A stretch of DNA of 64,000 bases. Source: Pseudonocardia hydrocarbonoxydans. GTDB taxonomy: Bacteria; Actinomycetota; Actinomycetes; Mycobacteriales; Pseudonocardiaceae. The position numbers and the translations under genes are program-made. The notes beneath the pieces were generated by a model, which was not told where the DNA came from, did no database searches, and saw only the letters and a list, made by a program, of their open reading frames with translations. Every line of letters begins with the position of its first letter. The stretch's first letter is position 1. The stretch lies in the NCBI RefSeq assembly GCF_006539565.1, contig NZ_BJNG01000036.1, positions 62,001 to 126,000 on the forward strand, read 5' to 3'. Shown piece after piece: positions 43,813 through 52,775 of the stretch.

Positions 43813-44298
43813 TCAGAGCTTCTCGAGCACCGACTCCACCGAGCTGACGGTGACCCCGGTGGGCACGGGCTCCACCCACAGGTCGCTCACGACGCCGTCG
43901 CGCAGGACGGCGGCGAAACGCTGCGAGCGCGTGCCCAGGCCGAAGCCGGTGCCGTCGAGGACCAGGCCGGCCGCGGTGGCGAACTCGGCGTTGCCGTCAC
44001 CGAGCATGACGACCTTGCCGTCGTTGCCCACCGACTCGCCCCAGGCGCGCAGCACGAAGGCGTCGTTGACCGCGACGCAGGCGATCGTGTCGACGCCCTT
44101 GGCGCGCAGCTCGTCGGCCCGCAGGACGTAGCCGGGCAGGTGGAAGTCCGAGCAGGCGGGGGTGAACGCGCCGGGGACGCCGAACAGGACGACGGTGCCC
44201 GTGCCGAGCGCGTCGGTGCTGCTCACCGGGGCGGGCCCGTCCGGGGTCATCGCCATCAGGGTCGTCTCGGGAATGCGGTCGCCGCTGGACAGCGTCAC
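43813..44298 (-). CDS. Prx5-type peroxiredoxin
   Basis: Thiol peroxidase of 161 residues. The peroxidatic Cys lies in GVPGAFTPACSDFHLPGY, about residue 50, the PGAFTPxC form typical of the Prx5/hybrid group. No second Cys at the usual resolving position was noted; a C in TIACVAVNDAFV (about residue 75) is conserved in the family. The GTG at 44298 has AGGAGG 5 bases upstream and is chosen over a longer frame antisense to cobK. It diverges from cobK. Confidence 0.9.
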   Translation of the reverse strand: MTLSSGDRIPETTLMAMTPDGPAPVSSTDALGTGTVVLFGVPGAFTPACSDFHLPGYVLRADELRAKGVDTIACVAVNDAFVLRAWGESVGNDGKVVMLGDGNAEFATAAGLVLDGTGFGLGTRSQRFAAVLRDGVVSDLWVEPVPTGVTVSSVESVLEKL

Positions 44299-44378
44299 GG
44301 GTCCTCCTGGGTTGTGGGGTACGGCGATCATCATGTCCGGATGCGGCGCGCGGCGCCCGTCCGGGTGAGGATGGTCGC

Positions 44379-45173
44379 GTGGACGGCGACCGGAACGTGC
44401 TGGTCCTGGGCGGCACCGCCGAGGCGCGCCGGCTCGCGGCCGCGCTCGTCGACGAGCCCGGGGTGCACGTCGTGTCGTCGCTGGCCGGGCGGGTGCGCGC
44501 GCCCGCCCGGCCGCCGGGGGAGGTCCGGATCGGCGGTTTCGGCGGCCCCGACGCGCTCGCGGGCTGGCTGGCCGGGCGCGGCACCGTCGCCGTCGTCGAC
44601 GCCACGCACCCCTTCGCCGCACGGATGAGCGCCCACGCCGCCGCGGCCACGGCCGCCGCGGGGGTGCCGCTGCTGGTGCTGCGCCGCCCCGGCTGGACCC
44701 CCGGGCCCGGCGACGACTGGACGCCCGCCGCCTCGCTCGACGCCGCCGCCGACCTGCTCCCGGGCCTGGGCGAGCGCGCCTTCCTCACCACCGGCCGCGG
44801 CGGGCTCGCCGCGTTCGCCGCCTCGGACCGGTGGTTCCTGGTCCGCTCGGTCGACCCGCCGGAGCCGCCCGCGCCGCGGCGGATGCACGTGGTGCTGGGG
44901 CGCGGCCCGTTCACCGTCGAGGGCGAGCGGGCGCTGCTGCGCGCGCACGCGATCGACGTACTGGTCACCAAGGACAGCGGCGGGCCCGCGGCCAAGCTGA
45001 CGGCGGCGCGCGAGCTCGGGGTCCCGGTGCTGATGGTGACCCGCCCTCCCGTCCCGCCCGGGGTGGAGGTCGTCGAGACCGTGGCGGCGGCGCTGGAGCG
45101 GGTCCGGGATACGGTCGCGCGGTGCGCACCGTCTACGTCATCGGCATCGGTGCGGGCGACCCGGAACACCTGA
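44379..45173 (+). CDS. cobK: Precorrin-6A reductase
   Basis: NADPH enzyme reducing precorrin-6A to dihydro form in corrin-ring synthesis. It has 264 residues. Family blocks are LVLGGTAEARRLAAAL at the N-terminus, DATHPFAARMSAHA near residue 75, TTGRGGLAAF near residue 137 and LVTKDSGGPAAKLTAA near residue 195. The GTG at 44379 follows GGGTGAGG. The last 17 codons overlap cobF in another frame and are low-complexity, suggesting the original stop was lost and read-through extended the protein. It is coupled to cobF. Confidence 0.92.
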   Translation: MDGDRNVLVLGGTAEARRLAAALVDEPGVHVVSSLAGRVRAPARPPGEVRIGGFGGPDALAGWLAGRGTVAVVDATHPFAARMSAHAAAATAAAGVPLLVLRRPGWTPGPGDDWTPAASLDAAADLLPGLGERAFLTTGRGGLAAFAASDRWFLVRSVDPPEPPAPRRMHVVLGRGPFTVEGERALLRAHAIDVLVTKDSGGPAAKLTAARELGVPVLMVTRPPVPPGVEVVETVAAALERVRDTVARCAPSTSSASVRATRNT

Positions 45174-45892
45174 CGCTGGCGGCGATCGCCGCGATGAACC
45201 GGGTCGAGGTGTTCTTCACCATCGACAAGGGCGAGGCGAAGTCCGACCTCGCGGGCCTGCGGGCCGAGCTGCTGCGCCGCCACGTCACCCGCCCGCACCG
45301 CGTCGTCGTCGCGCCCGACCCGCCGCGCGACCGGCGCGCGACCGCCTACGCCGACGCCGTCGTCGACTGGCAGGGCCGCCGCGAGGCGCTGTACGCGGAG
45401 ATGATCGAGACCGAGCTCCCCGACGGCGGCGTAGGCGGGCTGCTCGTGTGGGGCGACCCGGCGCTCTACGACGGCACGCTGCGCATCCTGGACAGCATCG
45501 CGCGGCACACGCCGATCGAGGTCGTGTCGGTCCCGGGGATCAGCAGCGTGCAGGTGCTCGCCGCGCGCCACCGGCTGATCCTCAACCGGGTCGGCTCGCC
45601 GTTCCTGGTCACCACCGGACGCCGCCTCGCCGCCGGGGGCATGCCGGCCGACGTCGACGACGTGGTGGTGATGCTCGACGCGGGCAACGCCTTCGCCGAC
45701 CTGCCCGACCGCGACCTCGACATCTACTGGGGCGCCTACCTCGGCACGCCCGACGAGCTGCTCGTCCACGGCGACCTGCACGCGGTGCGCGACGAGATCG
45801 TCGCGCTGTTCGCCGAACACCGCGGGCGCAAGGGCTGGATCATGGACACCTACCTGTTGCGCCGCAGGCGGGACGTCACCGGTCCCGGGTGA
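45122..45892 (+). CDS. cobF: Precorrin-6A synthase (deacetylating)
   Basis: SAM-dependent methyltransferase that methylates C-1 and removes the acetyl group of precorrin-5, a step specific to the aerobic B12 route. It has 256 residues. The tetrapyrrole-methylase start VYVIGIGAGDPEHLTLAAI is clear, and GLLVWGDPALYDGTLRIL (near residue 105) and VPGISSVQVLAARH (near residue 138) are CobF-like. The GTG at 45122 overlaps cobK by 52 bases. It converges on the hydratase gene, with a 17-base stop overlap. Confidence 0.92.
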   Translation: MRTVYVIGIGAGDPEHLTLAAIAAMNRVEVFFTIDKGEAKSDLAGLRAELLRRHVTRPHRVVVAPDPPRDRRATAYADAVVDWQGRREALYAEMIETELPDGGVGGLLVWGDPALYDGTLRILDSIARHTPIEVVSVPGISSVQVLAARHRLILNRVGSPFLVTTGRRLAAGGMPADVDDVVVMLDAGNAFADLPDRDLDIYWGAYLGTPDELLVHGDLHAVRDEIVALFAEHRGRKGWIMDTYLLRRRRDVTGPG

Positions 45893-46691
45893 CCCGCACC
45901 GTCGTCCGCCCGTCGAAGACCGCGGAGACCGTGCCGCCCACGGGCAACGGCACGGCGGCCGTGAGGCCACCGGTGATGACCAGGTCCCCGGCGGCCAGGC
46001 CCCGGCCGCTGCGCGCGAGCCGGTCGCAGAGCCAGACGACGCCGGCGAGCGGGTGCCCACCGGCGGCCGCGCCGGTGGCGGCGGCGACCTCGACACCGTC
46101 GCGGGACAACCGGACCGGGGTGTGCAGGCAGTCGATCGGGGCCACGTCCAGCGGGGGCCCGACCACGACCCCGGCGGCCGACGACCCGTCGGCGGTGTTC
46201 TGCGTGATGTCGAACCGGTAGTCCCGCCACACCGAGTCGACGACCTCCAGGCAGGGGCGCACCTCGGCGACCGCGGCGGCCACCCGTTCCAGATCCCCGT
46301 CCGGATCGTCCCCGTCCCCGTCACCGCGCAGGTCGGCGGCGCACAGGTCGCGGCCCAGCACCACGCCGATCTCCGGTTCGACGCGGGGCTGCACGAAACC
46401 CGACGCGGTCCCGTCGAGGAGCATGTCGTCGAACAGGGGGCCCGAGTTCGGCTCGGCGACGCCCATCTGCGCCCGCATGGCCGCGGAGGTGTAGCCCAGC
46501 TTGTGCCCGATCACGCGGCGGCCCTGCGCCAGCCGCAGGGCCGTCAGCTGCTCCTGCACGGCGTAGGCCTGGTCCATGGTGGCCGCGACGGCGTGTTCGG
46601 CGGCGTCCAGGAGCTCACCGGCCAGATGGGCCCGGTGCAGCAGGGCGGCCTGCCCGCGGGCGGGGTCGTGGTCGCCTCCGGGGCCCGTCAC
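45876..46691 (-). CDS. 2-Keto-4-pentenoate hydratase (MhpD/DmpE-type)
   Basis: Hydratase of meta-cleavage pathways converting 2-hydroxypenta-2,4-dienoate to 4-hydroxy-2-oxovalerate; FAH-like fold. It has 271 residues. Conserved blocks are RVIGHKLGYTSAAMRAQMGV near residue 63, GFVQPRVEPEIGVVLGRDL near residue 97 (metal-binding Glu residues) and GDLVITGGLTAAVPL near residue 238. The GTG at 46691 is chosen over an Arg-rich extension. No aromatic-ring cleavage genes are adjacent, so it is isolated from its usual pathway; a related decarboxylase is possible. Confidence 0.87.
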   Translation of the reverse strand: MTGPGGDHDPARGQAALLHRAHLAGELLDAAEHAVAATMDQAYAVQEQLTALRLAQGRRVIGHKLGYTSAAMRAQMGVAEPNSGPLFDDMLLDGTASGFVQPRVEPEIGVVLGRDLCAADLRGDGDGDDPDGDLERVAAAVAEVRPCLEVVDSVWRDYRFDITQNTADGSSAAGVVVGPPLDVAPIDCLHTPVRLSRDGVEVAAATGAAAGGHPLAGVVWLCDRLARSGRGLAAGDLVITGGLTAAVPLPVGGTVSAVFDGRTTVRVTRDR

Positions 46692-46729
46692 GACCGCAGT
46701 CTCACACGGGCCGCGGCCGCCCGCCGGGC

Positions 46730-47071
46730 TCACGTCGGTCCCGGCTCGCCGGGCGGTCGCAGCGACACCATCCGGGTCATGCCGGTGATCTCCAGGGCCC
46801 GGCGGACCGGTGACCCGGCGGTGACGACCAGCTCCAGGCCGATCTGCGAGATCTCCAGGCGCGCGGCCAGGGTGAACAGCAGCCGCAGGCCGGTGCTGTC
46901 GAGGTAGTCCAGGCCGTCGAGGTCGAGCACCACACCGACGAGGTCGTTCGCGGTGTGGTCGAGGATCCGGTCCTCGACCTCGGCGGCGTTGGCCAGGTCG
47001 ACCTCCCCGGCGACGGCCAGCGTGCACACCCCGTCCGCCGTGCCCAGCGGTGTCACCGTGGCCGTCGTCAC
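46730..47071 (-). CDS. STAS-domain anti-sigma factor antagonist
   Basis: Encodes 113 residues, essentially one STAS domain. The conserved phosphorylatable Ser is in [13 protein letters not shown] near residue 60, preceded by [17 protein letters not shown]. When dephosphorylated such proteins sequester an anti-sigma kinase. The GTG at 47071 overlaps the stop of the phosphatase-kinase gene by 4 bases (GTGA), so they are translated together and form one partner-switching module. The sigma factor is not encoded here. Confidence 0.9.
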   Translation of the reverse strand: MTTATVTPLGTADGVCTLAVAGEVDLANAAEVEDRILDHTANDLVGVVLDLDGLDYLDSTGLRLLFTLAARLEISQIGLELVVTAGSPVRRALEITGMTRMVSLRPPGEPGPT

Positions 47072-48672
47072 CGGCCGCTCCGGTCCGGGACGTTCCAGCG
47101 CAGCACGACGGTGGTGCCGTCGTCGGTCCGGTCGATGCGGACCTCGTCGGACAGGGCGTCGAGGAGCGTGAGCCCGCGACCGCGCCGCTGCCCGCGGGGG
47201 GCGCGCCAGCGACCCGTGTCGCGCACCTCGGCGACGATCCCGGACTCCTCGGCCCGCATCCGCAGCGCCACGCCGCCCCGACGCGGCCCGTAGGCGTGCT
47301 CCACGGCGTTGGCCAGCGCCTCGCCGACGGCGAGCAGCACGTCGGCGGCCCGTCGGCGGTCGACGCGGGCGTCGGCCAGCCACATCCGGGTCGCCTGCCG
47401 CAGCGGCTGCAGCGACGGCGGCGTCGCCGGGGCGTCGAGCACGAGGTCCTCGGGCCGTGCGCCGCCCGGGGTGCGCCGGGCGACCAGGACGGCGATGTCG
47501 TCGTCGGCCGCCACGTCGCCCACCAGCGCGGCCATCACCGCGGCGCACACCTCCTCGGCGGGCCCGGAGCGCAACGTCCGGCGCAGGATCCCCAGGCCGT
47601 CGTCGAGCGACCGTCCGCGGCGTTCGACGAGGCCGTCGGTGTAGAGGCAGACGGTGGCGCCGCGGGTCAGCAGCAGCGAGGCGGTCCGGCGGGGCCGTTC
47701 CCCGCCGACACCCAGTGGCAGGTCGGCCGGCACCTCGACGGTGGCGGCCGGACCCGACCCCACGGTGACCACGGGCGGCGGGTGCCCGGCGCTGGACAGG
47801 CTCATCCGCCCGCAGGAGGGGTCGACCACGGCGCAGAGCACGGTGGCCATCACCCCCGGGTCGAAGTGGCGGACCTGGCGGTCGAGGCGGCGCAACAGCT
47901 CCGCCGGGTCGTCGGTCTCCAGGGCGTAGGCGCGCAGCGCACTGCGCAGCCGGCCCATGGCGACGGCGGCGGGCAGCCCGTGCCCCGCGACGTCGCCCAT
48001 CACCAGCCAGACGGCACCGGTGGGCACGGTGAGCACGTCGTACCAGTCGCCGCTGGCGCCCCCGGCGCCGGCCGGCACGTACCGCGCGGCGAGGTCGAGA
48101 CCGGGCACGGCCGGCAGGGCCGCGGGCCAGAGGCTGCGGTGCAGGGCCTGCGCGGCGACGCGGTCGGCCTGCCGGGCGCGGATGCGCAGTGCGGGCGCCA
48201 CCCGGTCGGCGGCGGCCTGCAGCAGGGCGGCGTCGGCGTCGTCGAAGCGCCGCTCCCCGCGGGCGCCGACGTGCAGCACGCCGAGCAGCTCGGGTCCGGC
48301 CAGCAGGGGGACGCCGACGAGCGCCCGGACCCCGGCCGCGATCAGGACGGGGTTGACCACCGTCGACGGCGACACCTCGTCGACGACGATCGACCGCCGC
48401 TGCGCGGCCACCCGGCCCGCGAAGCCCGTGCCGAGCGCCACCCGGGCGCCCTGCCGGACCTCGGCCTCCAGCCCGCGCGCCGCCGCGGCCACGAGGAACC
48501 GGCCCGACGGGTCCAGCAGCAGCACCGCCGCGGTGTCGGCGGCCATCAGGCCGAGGACCGTGTCGAGCACGTCGGAGAGCAGGTCCTCGACGGTGTTCCC
48601 GGTTCCGGAAGAGGGTGCGCCGAGGACGTCGAGCCGCCCGTCGAGGAGGGCGACCGGATCGTCCGCGAGCAC
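47068..48672 (-). CDS. GAF - SpoIIE phosphatase - HATPase signalling protein
   Basis: Encodes 534 residues. The GAF domain spans about 25-165. The SpoIIE/PP2C phosphatase spans about 185-400, with metal-site motifs [28 protein letters not shown] and DDDIAVLV. The C-terminal RsbW-like kinase spans about 415-525, with N-box [14 protein letters not shown]. Phosphatase and kinase in one chain plus a separate STAS partner gives both arms of sigma-factor partner switching, like a split Rv1364c. The signal sensed by GAF is unknown. The ATG at 48672 is the only suitable start. Confidence 0.92.
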   Translation of the reverse strand: MLADDPVALLDGRLDVLGAPSSGTGNTVEDLLSDVLDTVLGLMAADTAAVLLLDPSGRFLVAAAARGLEAEVRQGARVALGTGFAGRVAAQRRSIVVDEVSPSTVVNPVLIAAGVRALVGVPLLAGPELLGVLHVGARGERRFDDADAALLQAAADRVAPALRIRARQADRVAAQALHRSLWPAALPAVPGLDLAARYVPAGAGGASGDWYDVLTVPTGAVWLVMGDVAGHGLPAAVAMGRLRSALRAYALETDDPAELLRRLDRQVRHFDPGVMATVLCAVVDPSCGRMSLSSAGHPPPVVTVGSGPAATVEVPADLPLGVGGERPRRTASLLLTRGATVCLYTDGLVERRGRSLDDGLGILRRTLRSGPAEEVCAAVMAALVGDVAADDDIAVLVARRTPGGARPEDLVLDAPATPPSLQPLRQATRMWLADARVDRRRAADVLLAVGEALANAVEHAYGPRRGGVALRMRAEESGIVAEVRDTGRWRAPRGQRRGRGLTLLDALSDEVRIDRTDDGTTVVLRWNVPDRSGR

Positions 48673-49006
48673 CCGCGGAGCCTACGGACTATCCGGGCCC
48701 GGCTGCTCCGCCGAACGGCCGCCGTCGTCACGGTCCGCGTACGTCCGATCGCGGAAGGTCGGTGCGGTGCCCACCCGCGGCCGGGGCGTGCTGCCGGGCG
48801 CCCGCGCGCACCCGTCGGTGACCGGCGGGCCGGCTCCGGGGAACGGTGTCCCGGGCCCGTACCTGAGAGCCGGCCGGTCCGTGTGGCGGCTCCCGCTGCG
48901 CCGGGTGGACCAGCCGGGCGCCGCCGGGCGCACGCCCCGGGCCACAGGTCGTGGGCCCCTCTCAGCCCGGCAACCCGGGCGCGGGACGGTTCCTACGGTT
49001 CCTCGC
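48673..49006. other. Intergenic region upstream of the copper ATPase locus
   Basis: This 334-base gap lies between the divergent phosphatase-kinase gene and the small membrane protein gene. I see no convincing gene: the frames are Arg/Pro/Gly-rich, without motifs. It must hold the promoters of both units. No clear CsoR or CueR palindrome was identified by eye. Confidence 0.5.
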
Positions 49007-49210
49007 GTGCCCGACACCGCCACGGACCCGGCCGGCCCGCATCCGCTGACCGCCCCCGCCCGGCTGGGCGCGTTCCTCGCGCTGCTCGCGCTGGTCGCCG
49101 GGGCCGGCTGGGGGGTGGGGCGGGTCGCGAACCCCCCGCTCCCGGTGCCCGACCTCCCCACCCCGTCGGTCTTCGGCCCCGCGGGACACGGGGCGGGGGA
49201 GGGGCATTGA
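49007..49210 (+). CDS. Small single-span membrane protein coupled to copA
   Basis: Encodes 67 residues: a short polar N-terminus, one hydrophobic helix ([21 protein letters not shown]), and a Pro-rich extracytoplasmic tail ending [10 protein letters not shown]. It has no cysteine. The GTG at 49007 is the nearest start to the helix. Its TGA overlaps the TTG start of copA (TTGA), so it is translationally coupled and may assist or regulate the transporter. I do not recognise a named family. Confidence 0.7.
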   Translation: MPDTATDPAGPHPLTAPARLGAFLALLALVAGAGWGVGRVANPPLPVPDLPTPSVFGPAGHGAGEGH

Positions 49211-51471
49211 CCGCGGAGGTCTCCACCGCCCCGCCGGTCCGGACCGATCTCGAGGTCGGCGGCATGACCTGCGGTGCGTGCGCGCGCCGGGTCGAGCGCG
49301 TGCTGCGCCGCCTCGACGGCGTCGGTGCCGAGGTGAACTACGCGACCGGGCGGGTGGCGGTCGACCATCCGGCCACGGTCGCGGTGGCCGACCTGGTCGC
49401 CGTCATCGAGAAGGCGGGGTACACGGCGGCGTCGCCCGCCCCGCCGGCCGGACCGGCCGCCCCCGACGAGCAGGACCGGCCCGACCCGGAGCTGCGCGCG
49501 CTGCGCGACCGGGTCCGGGTCTGTGCCGCGCTGACGGTGCCCGTGCTGCTGCTCGCGATGGTCCCGCCGTGGCAGTTCACGCACTGGCAGTGGGCCAGCC
49601 TGGTGCTCGCCGCGCCGGTGGCGGTGTGGGGGGCGTGGCCCCTGCACCGCGCGGCCCTGCGCAACCTGCGCCACGGCACCTCGACGATGGACACGCTGGT
49701 CTCCACCGGTGTCGTCGCGTCGTTCGGCTGGTCGCTGCACGCGCTGTTCCTCGGCTCCGCCGGGTTCCCCGGCCACACCCACACCCTCGGTGCGGCCCCG
49801 GTCTGGTCCGACGGCACCGGCGCGGTCTACCTCGAGGTGGCCGCCACCGTCACCACGCTGGTCCTGGCCGGTCGCCACGCCGAGGCCCGCGCCCGCCGCC
49901 GCTCCGGGGCGGCCCTGCGCGGTCTGGTGGCCCTCGCCGCCTCCGACGCGGCACTGCTGCGTGACGGGCGGGAGGAACGGGTGCCGGCCGACCGGCTCGC
50001 GGTCGGCGACCGGATCGTCGTGCGTCCCGGCGAGCGGGTCGCCGTCGACGGGGTCGTCGAGGACGGTGTGTCGGCGCTGGACACCAGCCCGATCACGGGG
50101 GAGTCCCTGCCCCGGGAGGTCGGGCCCGGCGACGAGGTGTCCGGCGGGACCCTGAACGCGGGTGGTCGGCTGGTCGTGCGGGCCACCCGCGTGGGAGCCG
50201 ACAGGCAGGTGGCGCAGATGGCGGCGCTGGTCGAGCGGGCCCAGGCCGGTACCGCCGCGGTGGCCCGCCTCGCCGACCGGATCTGCGCCTGGTTCGTGCC
50301 CGCGGTGCTGGTGCTCGCCGCGGCGACGGCCGGGTTCTGGTCCGGGGCGGGGGCGTCCACGGTGGGGGCGCTCGGTGCCGCGGTCGCCGTGCTGGTCGTG
50401 GCCTGCCCGTGCGCGCTGGGTCTCGCCACCCCCACGGCGCTGCTGGTCGGCACGGGCCGCGGGGCGCAGCTGGGGATCCTGGTGACCGGGCCGCAGGTGC
50501 TCGAGACCGTGCGCCGCGTCGACACCGTGCTGCTGGACAAGACCGGCACCCTCACCTCCGGGGAGATGCGGGTGACCCGGGTGTCGCCCGCGGCCGGGGA
50601 GGACACGGAGGAGGTGCTGGCCGTCGCGGCGGCGCTGGAGTCGGCGTCGGCCCATCCGGTGGCGCGGGCCGTCGTGGCCCACGCCGCCGGTCGGACGCTG
50701 CCCGACGTGCGCGACCCCGTGGCGCTGGACGGGCTCGGTGTCACCGGCACCGTCGACGGCCGGGAGGTCCTGTTCGGGCGGGTCGCGCTGCTGGTCGAGC
50801 GGGGTGTGGAGCTGCCCCCGGAGGTACGGGACGCGGTGGCCGGAGCACAACGGGAGGGCGCCAGCGTGGCCGTGCTCGCCCGGGACGGCCGGGCCCGGGC
50901 GGTGTTCGCCGTCGCCGACACCGTGCGGCCCACCGCCGCGGCCGCCGTCGCCGGGCTGCGCCGCCTCGGGCTGGATCCCGTGCTGCTCACCGGTGACGGC
51001 GAGGCCGTGGCCCGGTCGGTGGCCGCGCAGGTCGGGATCGACGCCGTCGTCGCCGACGCGCTGCCCACCGACAAGGCCGCGGCCGTGCGCCGGCTGCAGG
51101 AGCACGGGCACGTGGTGGCGGTCGTCGGGGACGGGGTGAACGACGCGCCCGCGCTCGCGCAGGCCGACGTCGGGATCGCCATGGGCAGCGGGGCCGACGT
51201 CGCGCTGCACGCCTGCGACGTCACGCTGGTGCGGGCCGACCCGACCGCCGCCGTCGACGCCCTGCGGCTGTGCCGCCGGACGCACGCGACGATCCGGGGC
51301 AACCTGGGCTGGGCGTTCGCCTACAACGTCGCGGCGTTGCCGGTGGCCGCCGCGGGCCTGCTCAACCCGATGCTGGCGGGAGCGGCGATGGCGCTGAGCT
51401 CGGTGTTCGTCGTGGGCAACAGCCTGTGCCTGAGGAGGTTCCGGCCGTGCCCCTACCCGGTGACCGTATAG
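49207..51471 (+). CDS. copA: Copper-exporting P1B-type ATPase
   Basis: Pumps Cu(I) out of the cytoplasm. It has 754 residues. The N-terminal HMA domain has [11 protein letters not shown] at about residue 20. The transmembrane metal site is ACPCALG near residue 400. The actuator has [10 protein letters not shown], phosphorylation is at DKTGTLT near residue 440, nucleotide binding at [12 protein letters not shown], and the hinge at [12 protein letters not shown] near 640. The start is unusual: a TTG at 49207 with GGGGGAGGGG just upstream, overlapping the previous stop. The open frame extends far upstream antisense to the phosphatase gene and is not coding there. Confidence 0.94.
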   Translation: MTAEVSTAPPVRTDLEVGGMTCGACARRVERVLRRLDGVGAEVNYATGRVAVDHPATVAVADLVAVIEKAGYTAASPAPPAGPAAPDEQDRPDPELRALRDRVRVCAALTVPVLLLAMVPPWQFTHWQWASLVLAAPVAVWGAWPLHRAALRNLRHGTSTMDTLVSTGVVASFGWSLHALFLGSAGFPGHTHTLGAAPVWSDGTGAVYLEVAATVTTLVLAGRHAEARARRRSGAALRGLVALAASDAALLRDGREERVPADRLAVGDRIVVRPGERVAVDGVVEDGVSALDTSPITGESLPREVGPGDEVSGGTLNAGGRLVVRATRVGADRQVAQMAALVERAQAGTAAVARLADRICAWFVPAVLVLAAATAGFWSGAGASTVGALGAAVAVLVVACPCALGLATPTALLVGTGRGAQLGILVTGPQVLETVRRVDTVLLDKTGTLTSGEMRVTRVSPAAGEDTEEVLAVAAALESASAHPVARAVVAHAAGRTLPDVRDPVALDGLGVTGTVDGREVLFGRVALLVERGVELPPEVRDAVAGAQREGASVAVLARDGRARAVFAVADTVRPTAAAAVAGLRRLGLDPVLLTGDGEAVARSVAAQVGIDAVVADALPTDKAAAVRRLQEHGHVVAVVGDGVNDAPALAQADVGIAMGSGADVALHACDVTLVRADPTAAVDALRLCRRTHATIRGNLGWAFAYNVAALPVAAAGLLNPMLAGAAMALSSVFVVGNSLCLRRFRPCPYPVTV

Positions 51472-51538
51472 CCATCCCCGAACACGCATGGTTACCCTTC
51501 CCGGGATCGTGGGACACCGAGGCCGGCGGGGAGTCGAC

Positions 51539-52183
51539 ATGGGACCGGACCTGACCTGGTGGAACGTCCCGTTCGGTCTGGCCTGCCTGCTCGCCGGCGC
51601 CGGGTACCTGGCCCTGCTCGCCGTCCGGCGTGCCCCGGCCGTGACCGCACTGGCCCACGCGGCGATGGGTCTCGGCATGGCGGCGATGTTCCTGCCGGCG
51701 CTCGATCCCGTCCCGCACGCGGCGTGGGTGGCGCTCTTCGTCGTCTCCGGTGCGTGGTTCGGCGCCGAGGCGCTGCGCGCCGGCACCGTCGGCGGCCCGG
51801 CGGGAGCCCTCGTCGTCGGGGCGGCCGCGATGCTGTTCATGCTGCTCGTGGGGCACGACCACGCCGCGACGTCCGCGGGCCCGGTCGATCCCGAGCACGC
51901 CCACCACGCCGCGTCCGGCGGTTCCGGTGCCCTGCTGGTCACCGTCCTCGCCCTGGTGTTCGCGGCCTGGTACGCCACCGATCTGGTCCGGCACGCGACG
52001 CACCGGTCCGCCGACGTCCCGGCCGCCGACGTCCCGGCCGCCGACGTCCCGGCCGCCGACGTCCCGGCCGCGGGTGCGCCGGTCGCCGTCGTCGAGCGGG
52101 CCGCCGTCCGGGTCTCCCCGCAGGTCGTGGCCCACGTCGTGATGAGCGTCGCGATGCTCGTCATGCTGCTCGGCATGGCCTAG
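51539..52183 (+). CDS. DUF5134-like His-rich membrane protein
   Basis: Encodes 214 residues with about six membrane helices. A loop rich in His (GHDHAATSAGPVDPEHAHH, residues about 103-121) is a plausible metal-binding site. A second loop is a fourfold repeat of ADVPA. The general pattern fits actinobacterial DUF5134 proteins, often found near copper genes; that association is from memory. The ATG at 51539 lies 67 bases after copA. A role in copper handling is inferred from position and histidines. Confidence 0.72.
   Translation: MGPDLTWWNVPFGLACLLAGAGYLALLAVRRAPAVTALAHAAMGLGMAAMFLPALDPVPHAAWVALFVVSGAWFGAEALRAGTVGGPAGALVVGAAAMLFMLLVGHDHAATSAGPVDPEHAHHAASGGSGALLVTVLALVFAAWYATDLVRHATHRSADVPAADVPAADVPAADVPAAGAPVAVVERAAVRVSPQVVAHVVMSVAMLVMLLGMA
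52010..52069 (+). repeat. Four exact 15-bp tandem repeats encoding ADVPA
   Basis: The unit GCCGACGTCCCGGCC occurs four times without change inside the DUF5134-like gene, giving (ADVPA)4 in a cytoplasmic or external loop. Perfect identity indicates recent expansion. Confidence 0.9.
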
Positions 52184-52244
52184 CCCGGCCGTACCCACCG
52201 CCGGCCCGTCCCCCCGGCCACCGCGCCGCGGCCTGCGCGCGGTC

Positions 52245-52739
52245 GTGCCCGCGGCGCTCGCCACCGCCCTCGGCACGGCCGGGCACCTCCTGGCCGGTGG
52301 GGTGGTGTCGACGGGGCCGGTGGTGCTCGCCCTGGTCCTGGCCGGCGTCCCGGCGTGGTTGCTGACCGGCCGGGAACGGGGCTGGCTCACCATCGCCGGC
52401 GCGCAGCTCGTCCTGGGGCAGGTCGTGCACGCGGCGCTGTCCGCCGGGCACCCCCACGACGCGACGGGCCTGCTCCCGCACGACCTGATGCTGTACGCCC
52501 ACGTGCTCGCCGCGCTGATGGGCGCGACCGCCCTGCGGGTGGGCGAGCGCCGGGTGTGGGCGGCGGCCCGCAGGCTGTCGGGCCGGGTCGCGGCCTGGTG
52601 GCGCGGCCTCACCGGCGTCGGCGCGCCGGTCACCGGCCCCGCCCCGGTCCCGGTCCGGTCCCCGGACCGTCCGTGCCACCCGGGCCTGCTGCTGCGCCAC
52701 TCCCGCGCGCTGCGCGGCCCCCCGGCGCGCCCGGCCTGA
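52245..52739 (+). CDS. Putative multi-span membrane protein
   Basis: Encodes 164 residues. Four hydrophobic helices fall in residues 1-115, with several His residues near membrane ends (SAGHPHDATGLLPHDLMLYAH, quoted only as HPHD and LLPHD), then a basic Pro-rich tail. I do not recognise a family. The GTG at 52245 is the only standard start. The in-frame codons before it (PRPPRRGLRAV) would make a natural positive N-terminus, so the true start may be non-standard. It probably belongs to the copA unit. Confidence 0.6.
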   Translation: MPAALATALGTAGHLLAGGVVSTGPVVLALVLAGVPAWLLTGRERGWLTIAGAQLVLGQVVHAALSAGHPHDATGLLPHDLMLYAHVLAALMGATALRVGERRVWAAARRLSGRVAAWWRGLTGVGAPVTGPAPVPVRSPDRPCHPGLLLRHSRALRGPPARPA

Positions 52740-52775
52740 CCGACCCGGCCGGGTCCGTCCCGGCCCGCCCCCGCC

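Noticed and set aside
48682-52176. 1164-residue open frame antisense to copA
   Set aside because: Low-complexity translation. The opposite strand carries an unmistakable P-type ATPase and adjoining genes.
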